The position numbers and the translations under genes were made by a program. The notes under the pieces were generated by a model, which was given only the letters and a program-made list of their open reading frames with translations, was not told the origin of the DNA and searched no databases. Of a stretch of 12,713 bases of DNA, positions 6,560 through 12,713 are shown piece after piece. Every line of letters starts with the position of its first letter. Position 1 is the stretch's first letter. Source of the DNA: Bacteroidales bacterium UBA6340. Its GTDB lineage: Bacteria > Bacteroidota > Bacteroidia > Bacteroidales > Paludibacteraceae. The DNA is taken from positions 17,977 to 30,689 of the forward strand of contig DJSG01000068.1 of the NCBI GenBank assembly GCA_002440265.1, in the 5' to 3' direction.

Positions 6560-7144
6560 TTATCTATATTCATAAGGTTTCATGCGTGTCCGTAATTTCT
6601 GTGTCAGGGCATATAATCGTGATTTTATTGTGCCTTCGGGTACACCTACGATTTCGGCTATCTCTGCCACGGACAATTCCTCCCAGAAGCGCAGGTCAAA
6701 CAATACCTGTTCCGCTTCGGACAGTTGCGCCAACACTTGCCTGAGCACCTCGTCAAATCGCCTTTCGTCCATGCGGAGACTCGTCATATCTTCCGCAGCC
6801 TCTTCACCAGTCTGCAATGCTTCTTCGGCATAGAGCAATTGATAATCCACACTCTTGTAGTGGTCGCGAAGGCGGTTGTAGGCGATGGAGAATAGCCATG
6901 GTCGCACTTGTTGCCCCTGCCGGTAGGATTGGCTTTTGCTCCACAGCACGAGGAAGATATCCTGTGTGAGGTCAGCCGCCACCTCCTCATCCCCGTTCAG
7001 ACGCCGGCTGAAGAACGACTGCACCGTATCCGCATAACGCGCGAACAGGACGTTGAATGCCTTTTCATCGCCCGTCCGGACGAGAGCCATCAGTTGCTCG
7101 TCGGAGCGGGAAGAGAGTGCGATATGCCGGTGAAAAATCCTCAT
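6560..7144 (-). CDS. RNA polymerase sigma-70 factor, ECF subfamily
   Basis: A 194-aa alternative sigma factor that directs RNA polymerase to a small regulon, usually for cell-surface or nutrient functions in this phylum. Region 2 spans about 25-97 with the core-binding and -10 recognition signature DLTQDIFLVLW (58-68) and RPWLFSIAYNRLRDHYK (81-97). Region 4 spans about 134-188 with LSEAEQVLFDLRFWEELSVAEIAEI split over the helix-turn-helix and GVPEGTIKSRL (167-177) as the recognition helix. No additional C-terminal domain is present. No TAnnTTTG promoter is visible upstream; an autoregulated ECF-type promoter is possible but cannot be recognised without a known consensus. The next gene downstream is a membrane protein in the anti-sigma position. 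No SusC/SusD or FecR genes lie nearby, unlike many ECF loci of Bacteroidales. Confidence 0.93.
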   Translation of the reverse strand: MRIFHRHIALSSRSDEQLMALVRTGDEKAFNVLFARYADTVQSFFSRRLNGDEEVAADLTQDIFLVLWSKSQSYRQGQQVRPWLFSIAYNRLRDHYKSVDYQLLYAEEALQTGEEAAEDMTSLRMDERRFDEVLRQVLAQLSEAEQVLFDLRFWEELSVAEIAEIVGVPEGTIKSRLYALTQKLRTRMKPYEYR

Positions 7145-7202
7145 GTCACTAATGCATACGACCGGTGCGGAGAAACGTTCGATTAAAAAAGTTGAAAACG
7201 CT

Positions 7203-7236
7203 CGGTATTCTCTCGGTGATAGCCCGAGAAATACCG
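7203..7236 (-). terminator. Hairpin between topB and the sigma gene, probable topB terminator
   Basis: CGGTATT (7203-7209) pairs with AATACCG (7230-7236) and, past a single bulged C, TCTCGG (7211-7216) pairs with CCGAGA (7224-7229) around a 7-nt loop. On the minus strand the stem is followed by AGCGTTTTCAACTTTTTT, a moderate U tract, which fits termination of the wza-wzc-topB transcript about 100 nt after topB. On the + strand CTGTTTTTT follows, so it may work in both directions. It could instead sit in the sigma gene's leader, as it ends 59 nt before that ATG. Confidence 0.55.
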
Positions 7237-7334
7237 CTGTTTTTTCGGTGCAAAAAATGCCCTTTTCGGAGGGGTATTTGGGGCGTTGTTTAAGAATAAT
7301 AAATAATCCGGTTGGCTATGCGGGGCGGTTATGC

Positions 7335-9266
7335 TCAGAAGGGTTCGGCGTAGGTGCATCCTTCGCGCCAACGAGAACAACCGTAACGCGTTTTCCCACG
7401 GATAATTACGCCGCGCCCACAAACAGGGCAGCGCATACCTGACTTGTCCGCCTTGACTTCGCGTACCACTTCGGAGGTCATCTGCTTGAGTTCGCCGAGG
7501 AACTGCTGTGCGGTGTAGTCGCCACGCTCAATCTCGCGTAGTTTCTTCTCCCACAAGCCCGTCAGTTCGGCAGACTTGAGTAGAGGGGATATGACAGTGC
7601 CTATCAGGTTGATACCCAGCGGTGTAGCACGGATATTTTTCTTCTCGCGGACGATGTATTTCCGTTGGAAGAGTTTCTCGATGATGGCGGCACGCGTGGA
7701 AGGACGTCCGATACCGTTCTCCTTCATGGCATCGCGCAGTTCTTCGTTGTCCACGGTTTTGCCCGCCGTCTCCATAGCCCGCAGGAGGGAGGCTTCGGTG
7801 TAGTACTTGGGCGGTGTGGTGGTTTTCTCTTTGAGTTGAGGCTCGTGCGGTCCGGATTCGCCACGGGTGAAAGCGGGAAGGGTCTTCTGCTCATCGGCGA
7901 TGTCATCGTCCTCTATTTTGGCTTTTGCGAAGACATCTCGCCATCCGGGCTTAAGAATCTGGCGTCCTGTCACCTTGAAACCGATGTCCCCCGCTTGGGC
8001 AAGGACGGTGGTGTTCGCCACTTCGCAGTCGGGATAGAAGGCAGCGATGAAGCGAAGAGCGACCAAATCGAAGACTTTGCGTTCCTGCTCTGTGAGGTTG
8101 TCGGGACGCTGACCTGTGGGTATGATGGCATGGTGGTCGGTGACCTTCTTGTTGTCGAAGACTTTTTTCGACTTGGGCAGGCTGTTAGCGTCCTTTCCCC
8201 CATCGGCTTTGAGCGTGAGCAACGGGGTGATTTGCGGATAGAAATCCTTGATACCCTGCAGGGTAGCGGGCACTTTGGGGTAGATGTCTTCGCTGAGGTA
8301 GGTGGTGTCCACACGCGGATAGGTGGTGACATGCTTCTCGTAGAGGCTCTGGATAAGGCGCAACGTCTCGTCGGCAGAGAAACTGTAGAGTTTGTTGCAC
8401 TCGACTTGGAGGCTCGTGAGGTCGAAGAGACGCGGGGCATATTCGATGCCTTTCTTCTTCTCGACGCTTGTGATAGTCAGCGGGAGGTCTTTGATGCTAT
8501 CTACGAGAGCCTGCCCCTGTGCGAGCGTGGTGATGGCATAGTCGTCATCGTCCGCCTTGGTGAGTTGTGCGCTGAAGAGGGTGTTGCGGTAGGTGGTTTT
8601 CAGTTCCCAATAGGTACGCGGAATGAAGTGCTCAATCTCGTTCTGCCGCTTGACAATCAATGCCAACGTGGGTGTCTGTACACGTCCGATGCTCAGCACT
8701 TGCCTGTCGCGTCCGGTGCCTTGCGCGAAACGGAGGGTATAGGCGCGTGTGGCGTTCATGCCGAGCAGCCAGTCGCCTATGGCACGCATCAGCCCCGCCT
8801 CGTAAAGGCGTTGGTAGGCGTTCTGGCTCTTGAGGTCTTGGAACCCTGCACGGATGGCATCCTCGGTAAGCGAGGATATCCAAAGACGTTTGACGGGTAC
8901 ATGGCAGCCTGCTTTCTGATAGACCCAGCGTTGGATGAGTTCTCCTTCCTGCCCGGCATCACCGCAATTGATGACCTCGTCGGCTTGGGAAATAAGCGTT
9001 TTGATGATGTTGAACTGCTTCTGTACGCCCTCGTCCCCGCTGACTTTGATGCCAAAACGGGTAGGAATCATAGGGAGAGAGGAGAGGTTCCAACCGCGCC
9101 ATTGTTCGTTGTACTCGCCGGGGTCCAAGAGTGCGCAAAGGTGTCCGAAGGTCCATGTGACGCAGTAACCATTGCCCTCCATATAACCGTCGTGCCGGGT
9201 GTTGGCACCCAGCACGCGAGCAATATCACGTCCGACGGACGGTTTTTCTGCGACACACAGAATCAT
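7335..9266 (-). CDS. topB: DNA topoisomerase III
   Basis: Type IA topoisomerase that passes single strands through a transient 5'-phosphotyrosine nick and decatenates DNA. The 643-aa protein starts with a Toprim domain: AEKPS with catalytic Glu7, then CGDAGQEGE (101-109) carrying the metal-binding acidic residues in the DAGQEGE variant. The region GRDRQVLSIGRVQTPTLALI (185-204) is a strong TopIII signature, and the active-site tyrosine is Tyr316 in TTYPRVD. The last about 30 residues form one four-cysteine zinc finger (CPVC ... GCS ... GC). It starts 29 nt after the wzc stop with no visible promoter, so it appears to be the third gene of the exopolysaccharide transcript. Many mobile elements in this phylum carry a topB, but no integrase, relaxase or tra gene is present, so a chromosomal housekeeping copy is more likely. 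Confidence 0.96.
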   Translation of the reverse strand: MILCVAEKPSVGRDIARVLGANTRHDGYMEGNGYCVTWTFGHLCALLDPGEYNEQWRGWNLSSLPMIPTRFGIKVSGDEGVQKQFNIIKTLISQADEVINCGDAGQEGELIQRWVYQKAGCHVPVKRLWISSLTEDAIRAGFQDLKSQNAYQRLYEAGLMRAIGDWLLGMNATRAYTLRFAQGTGRDRQVLSIGRVQTPTLALIVKRQNEIEHFIPRTYWELKTTYRNTLFSAQLTKADDDDYAITTLAQGQALVDSIKDLPLTITSVEKKKGIEYAPRLFDLTSLQVECNKLYSFSADETLRLIQSLYEKHVTTYPRVDTTYLSEDIYPKVPATLQGIKDFYPQITPLLTLKADGGKDANSLPKSKKVFDNKKVTDHHAIIPTGQRPDNLTEQERKVFDLVALRFIAAFYPDCEVANTTVLAQAGDIGFKVTGRQILKPGWRDVFAKAKIEDDDIADEQKTLPAFTRGESGPHEPQLKEKTTTPPKYYTEASLLRAMETAGKTVDNEELRDAMKENGIGRPSTRAAIIEKLFQRKYIVREKKNIRATPLGINLIGTVISPLLKSAELTGLWEKKLREIERGDYTAQQFLGELKQMTSEVVREVKADKSGMRCPVCGRGVIIRGKTRYGCSRWREGCTYAEPF

Positions 9267-9295
9267 TGTCAGTCTTCTACGCTAAGACACACATC

Positions 9296-11644
9296 TTACG
9301 AGCGATGGATGTGGAGCAATTTCTGCCACCACTTGCGGTGTTTCTTCTGCTGCCCGTACCCATATCCGTAGCCGTACCCATATCCATAGCCTGCGACATC
9401 CGCGCGCACGCCGTTGAGGACACTGACGATATTCGGGAGTTGCTCTTTCTCTGCCACACTATTCAGATAATCAATCAAATCCGTAGTGGTATAGTGAGCA
9501 CGGGAGACATATATGGTCATATCGCTGACACGTGCCAACTGCAGGGTGTCACTGACCATGGCAACAGGTGCCGAGTCAATCACAATATAGTCATAGCGTT
9601 TGCGGAGTTCTTTGAAGAGTTTGTCCAACCGATTGCTTTGCAGCAACTCATTGGGGTTAGGAGGAACAATACCAGCCGGCAGGATGTCCAAGCCAGGTAT
9701 GCCGGAATGCACGATAGTATCGTCCACGGTATATGCCGAATCGGACAGGTAACTGGTCAGGCAGCCTTTGTTGTTCAACGAGAAATAGGTAGCCAACATC
9801 GGTTTGCGGATATCCAATCCCACCAATGCCACTTTCTTTTGCAGCAGTGCAAGAGATATTGCCAAGTTGCTAGCCACATAGGACTTACCTTCGCCATTGA
9901 CACTGGACGTGACAAGGATAACAGGATTCTCTACATCGGGTGGCAAGATGAAGCGTATGTTGGTTCGCAAGGAGCGGAACAACTCGGCAGATACGGAGTT
10001 CTCGCCTTCGCGCACGGCGATATGTCCGCCATGGTGGTTGCGGACAAGGGAGCCGCCAAAGGGGACAGTGATTTTGCGTTCAAACTCACGTGTGTCGTCC
10101 GAGATTTTGTTGTTTAGCAAGTCTGCCAAATAGATGATTCCGATAGGGAAGGCAAGACCAAAGACAAGGCATATCAGACCTATTATCTTGAGTCGCGGAG
10201 CCACAGGAATAGGGTTCATCTGCGGTGCTGCGATGATTTTGGCAGGGACTACGGTGGAAGCCAGTGTCAGCGCGTTCTCCTCGCGTTTTTGGTAGAGGAA
10301 GAGATACAACTCCTCTGTGAGTTGGCGCTGGCGTTCAATCTCGACATATTGTCTCTCCTGGCTGGGGACACTGTAGCGTTGAGACTCTGCCTTGTTGAAA
10401 CGCGCCTCCAAGTCCTGCTTGGAAATCGCGAGGCTCTTTCTCACGCTGGCGATACTGGTGATGATATTGTCGCGCAGCATGTCCAATTGCATGGTCATCT
10501 GGTCGATGACGGGGTTGCTTTCCGTGGCGGTGCGCTGCACACGCATGCGTTGCAGCAGTTGTGTGTTGTACTCGGAGATGAGCGTTACAAGCGCATCATC
10601 ACTGATACCGAGGTTGGCAGGTATCAGGCTATTCTTCTTGGTGTCGTCCTCTACGAACTCGCTGATATACTGCACCAAGTTGAGTTGTGTCTCTATCTCA
10701 GCGGCACGCTTGCGGTATTCGGTGCTCTCGGTCAAGTACAGTTCCGCTTCACTCGGGAGGTCCACAATGCCATGCTTCTCTTTGTAGCGTTCCACCTCTG
10801 CCTCTGCTGTTGCCAATTCGCCCTTAATCAGTTGCAGACGCTCGTTGATAAAGGTAGCCGTGTTGCTTGCCATGATGTTCTTATCCACCACAGCGTCCAT
10901 ATTGTAGAGTTCAATCTCCTTGTTTATGAAGTCCACAGCCCTCCGCGGCATATCCGTTGTGGTAGTGATGACGATGATGTTTGACTCTTTCTTCATGAGT
11001 GAAGCCGTGATTTCTTTATTATACCTGTCTATCAACGGCAAGCGGGAAGATGTGGAGATATGATAGCGGTCGCCCTTTTCCAACTGCTTGTTGAGCACAA
11101 AACGAATCTCACCTGCGCAGGTTTGGATAGGCTGCGTCAGGTCTGTTACCTTGTGGGTGCTGGTGTGGAAACGTTTGGTTTTGACTTTGACCACGTAGTC
11201 ACTCTTGCGCACATTAATATCTATAGATGCACCTGTGGTAGTGGTATCCAGGAACATAGGTTGATAAACCACGGTCAGGTCGTGCTTGGGGTATTGCCCT
11301 ATCCACTTGAGTCCGTCTTTCTTGCGGTACTCGGTTTGCAGGTCAAGGTCTTTGATTACCTGTGCCATGATGTCGCGAGAAGTGAGGATAGCGACTTCGT
11401 CTTCCGTCTTCTTGGTGGAACTCATGCCCATTATGGTAAGTATCTCGTTCTGGGGCAGTGCACCATCTTCGGATGTGCGAATCATGATATTAGCGTCCAC
11501 TTTGAATTTCTTGGTATGGGAGACATAATAATATATCCCCAATGCTCCACACAATGCGCACGATAAAACTATCCAATACCAATTCTTAAGAATACGAATA
11601 CACCACGCACGCAAATCTATTTCATCATTCCTGTTTTGTGCCAT
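9296..11644 (-). CDS. wzc: Wzc-like polysaccharide co-polymerase / BY-kinase tyrosine autokinase
   Basis: Inner-membrane protein that controls polysaccharide chain length and export with the outer-membrane lipoprotein. At 782 aa it has the full layout: Wzz domain with TM1 at about 22-41, a long periplasmic part with predicted coiled coils (about 265-330 and 385-460), a proline-rich approach and TM2 at about 486-510 (LKIIGLICLVFGLAF), then the cytoplasmic BY-kinase. Kinase motifs: oligomerisation ExxRxxR at E554, R557, R560; Walker A SVNGEGKS (581-588); Walker A' with D611 (ALVGLDIRKP); Walker B IVID ending at D690. The C-terminal tail carries six tyrosines alternating with glycine (753-763), the autophosphorylation cluster, followed by a basic end. 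It starts 36 nt after the wza stop. No low-molecular-weight or PHP phosphatase partner is in the window. Gene symbol is by family analogy. Confidence 0.94.
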   Translation of the reverse strand: MAQNRNDEIDLRAWCIRILKNWYWIVLSCALCGALGIYYYVSHTKKFKVDANIMIRTSEDGALPQNEILTIMGMSSTKKTEDEVAILTSRDIMAQVIKDLDLQTEYRKKDGLKWIGQYPKHDLTVVYQPMFLDTTTTGASIDINVRKSDYVVKVKTKRFHTSTHKVTDLTQPIQTCAGEIRFVLNKQLEKGDRYHISTSSRLPLIDRYNKEITASLMKKESNIIVITTTTDMPRRAVDFINKEIELYNMDAVVDKNIMASNTATFINERLQLIKGELATAEAEVERYKEKHGIVDLPSEAELYLTESTEYRKRAAEIETQLNLVQYISEFVEDDTKKNSLIPANLGISDDALVTLISEYNTQLLQRMRVQRTATESNPVIDQMTMQLDMLRDNIITSIASVRKSLAISKQDLEARFNKAESQRYSVPSQERQYVEIERQRQLTEELYLFLYQKREENALTLASTVVPAKIIAAPQMNPIPVAPRLKIIGLICLVFGLAFPIGIIYLADLLNNKISDDTREFERKITVPFGGSLVRNHHGGHIAVREGENSVSAELFRSLRTNIRFILPPDVENPVILVTSSVNGEGKSYVASNLAISLALLQKKVALVGLDIRKPMLATYFSLNNKGCLTSYLSDSAYTVDDTIVHSGIPGLDILPAGIVPPNPNELLQSNRLDKLFKELRKRYDYIVIDSAPVAMVSDTLQLARVSDMTIYVSRAHYTTTDLIDYLNSVAEKEQLPNIVSVLNGVRADVAGYGYGYGYGYGYGQQKKHRKWWQKLLHIHRS
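9353..9391 (-). repeat. Short repeats encoding the (GY)6 tail of Wzc
   Basis: Read on the minus strand, the segment alternates Gly and Tyr codons six times and closes with Gly. The 14-mer GGATATGGGTACGG occurs twice, 18 nt apart, so the tract is a degenerate tandem repeat with 6-nt and 18-nt periods. All periods are multiples of three, so slippage would change tyrosine number without a frameshift. Confidence 0.75.
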
Positions 11645-11680
11645 ACTATAATACTGTTCAAATTCTTGCTATAAATGATT

Positions 11681-12481
11681 TTACAATACGCCAGATGCGG
11701 ATAATACGGATACCACAACCGTGGCAGCACTGGAGACGGTGCTGACCATACTGAGCCAGAGACTGATGGTCTGGTTGCTGGTAGAACGTGCCTGGTTGGG
11801 GGAAACAACCACCACATCGTTCTGCTGCAGGTAGAAATACGGAGAGTAGAAGACCTCGTCGGTAGTGAGGTTGAGTCGCGTGAACTCCAGTTGTCCGTCA
11901 TTCTCGCGCATAATAAGGACGTTGTCACGCCGTCCGTATTGTGTGAGGTCTCCTGCAGCACTGAGTGCCTCGAAGAGCGTCATACGTCCGTTGTTGAGTT
12001 GGTAAGTACCGGGGTTCTTGACCTCGCCCAAGACGGAGACTCTGGCATTCAGGAAGCGCATTGTTACGATGGGTTCGACCAACTGCCCTTTCAACTTGTC
12101 CTGAATCATGGTGATTACCTGCGATTGGGTCAAACCAACCACATGCAACTTGCCCAATACGGGGAAGTCAATATCGCCGTTCCCGTCCACAGTATAGTAC
12201 TGATAATTAGACGTTGTGGGGACGGAACTGCTGGTAGGCGAAGCATACGCCACGTTGGGCAAGTTATAAGGAAGGACAGCCTCGGGGTCAAGGGCTGTAA
12301 CCGTGATAATCAAGGCATCGTTTATCTTCACGCAAGGTTCGGGTTGTGCCTTCATCTGTTTGTTAATCTCTTCTGCGCTCTCCGCCGTAATCGGCTGAAG
12401 GATAGCCAATTGCTTTCTTGAGACGCAAGAACTCAGCAGCAACAGGGCTATTAGAATGACGAGATTTCTCTTTTGAATCAT
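11681..12481 (-). CDS. wza: Polysaccharide biosynthesis/export lipoprotein (Wza-like)
   Basis: Outer-membrane export channel subunit for capsule or exopolysaccharide. Starting at ATG 12481 it is 266 aa with a signal peptide (MIQKRN, then LVILIALLLL) and lipobox SSC, giving lipidated Cys19. The poly_export domain (about 53-150) includes INDALIITVTALDPEAVLP and DGNGDIDFPVLGKLHVVGLT, and a single SLBB domain follows (RVSVLGEVKNPGTYQL near 157-172, TLFEALSAAGDL). The C-terminus ends in a hydrophobic stretch (LWLSMVSTVSSAATVVVSVL) that may form the outer-membrane helix. A start at 12664 is in frame but would place a non-signal 61-residue stretch, and the promoter itself, inside the gene, so I reject it. 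It is the first gene of wza-wzc-topB. E. coli Wza is longer (about 379 aa) with more domains; this short form is usual in Bacteroidales. Confidence 0.92.
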   Translation of the reverse strand: MIQKRNLVILIALLLLSSCVSRKQLAILQPITAESAEEINKQMKAQPEPCVKINDALIITVTALDPEAVLPYNLPNVAYASPTSSSVPTTSNYQYYTVDGNGDIDFPVLGKLHVVGLTQSQVITMIQDKLKGQLVEPIVTMRFLNARVSVLGEVKNPGTYQLNNGRMTLFEALSAAGDLTQYGRRDNVLIMRENDGQLEFTRLNLTTDEVFYSPYFYLQQNDVVVVSPNQARSTSNQTISLWLSMVSTVSSAATVVVSVLSASGVL

Positions 12482-12530
12482 ATTCGGAGTTAATCTTGAG
12501 TTTGTATTATTATAAAATTTGTTTGGGCTG

Positions 12531-12562
12531 CAAAGGTACAACAAATAATTAACTTGCGCAAA
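12531..12562 (-). promoter_or_regulatory. Bacteroidales primary-sigma promoter for wza-wzc-topB
   Basis: On the minus strand the -33 element TTTG (12562-12559) is followed after 20 nt by the -7 box TACCTTTG (12538-12531), matching the Bacteroides TAnnTTTG consensus. Transcription should begin near 12525, about 45 nt before the wza ATG. The location inside the longer in-frame reading frame is the main argument for the 12481 start. Confidence 0.75.
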
Positions 12563-12713
12563 TATATTGTTGTTTTTACACACAAATTCTCTGCGTGCGG
12601 TGACTGGAAATGATGAATAAAGAGAGGGAAACGGGAAGTATTTGTTCTGATATGGTGCAGGCACCTTCTGCTGTCCGTTCCGACATTGACTGCTTAATCA
12701 CATACTAATATCA
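12563..12713. other. Intergenic DNA at the right edge
   Basis: No gene is supported here. A 32-codon + strand frame (12610-12708) has no promoter or convincing ribosome binding site. The sequence TAATCACATACTA at 12695-12707 is identical to the first 13 bases of the window. Typical capsule regulators such as UpxY/UpxZ are not seen upstream of wza within the available sequence. Confidence 0.6.
12695..12707 (+). repeat. 13-nt direct repeat shared with window position 1-13
   Basis: TAATCACATACTA occurs here and at 1-13 in the same orientation, after which the two copies diverge (TTAACC at the left, ATATCA at the right). Both are in intergenic AT-rich DNA. It may be a short dispersed repeat or chance; it is not an exact end overlap, so it gives no evidence that the molecule is circular. 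Confidence 0.4.

Noticed and set aside
7335..9266. topB as evidence of an integrated conjugative element
   Set aside because: No integrase, relaxase, tra genes, attachment repeats or compositional shift accompany it.
7665..9371. 568-codon open frame on the + strand
   Set aside because: Antisense to topB, whose Toprim, active-site Tyr and zinc finger motifs are all intact.
12482..12664. 61-codon N-terminal extension of wza
   Set aside because: It contains the promoter and would place the signal peptide and lipobox internally; ATG 12481 gives a normal lipoprotein.
12610..12708. 32-codon + strand micro-ORF
   Set aside because: No promoter or clear ribosome binding site, no recognisable features, and its end is the repeated 13-mer.

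Overview
The window looks like ordinary chromosome from a member of the order Bacteroidales (phylum Bacteroidota). Evidence: two promoters carry the phylum-specific TAnnTTTG -7 box (both read TACCTTTG, each with a TTTG 20 nt upstream); ribosome binding sites are mostly weak and A-rich; and the proteins (Bacteroidales-type CCA enzyme with HD domain, aspartate oxidase, 266-aa Wza-like lipoprotein, 782-aa Wzc-like kinase, TopB with a DAGQEGE Toprim motif) resemble Bacteroidales families as I remember them. Genus cannot be assigned by eye.

Layout. 1-324: non-coding leader with a perfect 14-bp hairpin, short AT-rich repeats and the efp promoter. 325-5648: five genes on the + strand, tightly packed (gaps of 76, 3, -7 and 11 nt), probably one operon: efp (translation factor), cca (tRNA 3'-end addition), nadB (first step of NAD synthesis), a cytoplasmic-looking SH3b-NlpC/P60 peptidase (murein peptide turnover), and a SurA-like chaperone lipoprotein without a recognisable parvulin domain. 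5691-7144: three minus-strand genes reading sigma factor -> one-pass membrane protein -> small lipoprotein, meeting the first operon tail to tail; this resembles an ECF sigma / anti-sigma-like cassette. 7145-7334: intergenic, with a hairpin at 7203-7236 that can act as the topB terminator. 7335-12481: minus-strand operon wza -> wzc -> topB from a clear promoter at 12531-12562, i.e. exopolysaccharide/capsule export lipoprotein, tyrosine-kinase co-polymerase, and DNA topoisomerase III. 12482-12713: leader and flanking DNA with no supported gene.

How the genes work together: Wza and Wzc would form the envelope-spanning export and chain-length control machinery for a polysaccharide whose glycosyltransferases, flippase and polymerase are not in the window. 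The NlpC/P60 enzyme, SurA-like lipoprotein, ECF cassette and Wza/Wzc all touch the cell envelope, but no shared regulation is visible in the sequence.

I found no phage, transposon, CRISPR, toxin-antitoxin or defence system, and no convincing new multi-gene system. The points most worth a second look are the repeat-encoded (GY)6 tail of Wzc, topB at the end of an exopolysaccharide operon, the anti-sigma-like protein of unrecognised type, the hairpin over the annotatable start of cca, and a 13-nt direct repeat at both window edges.
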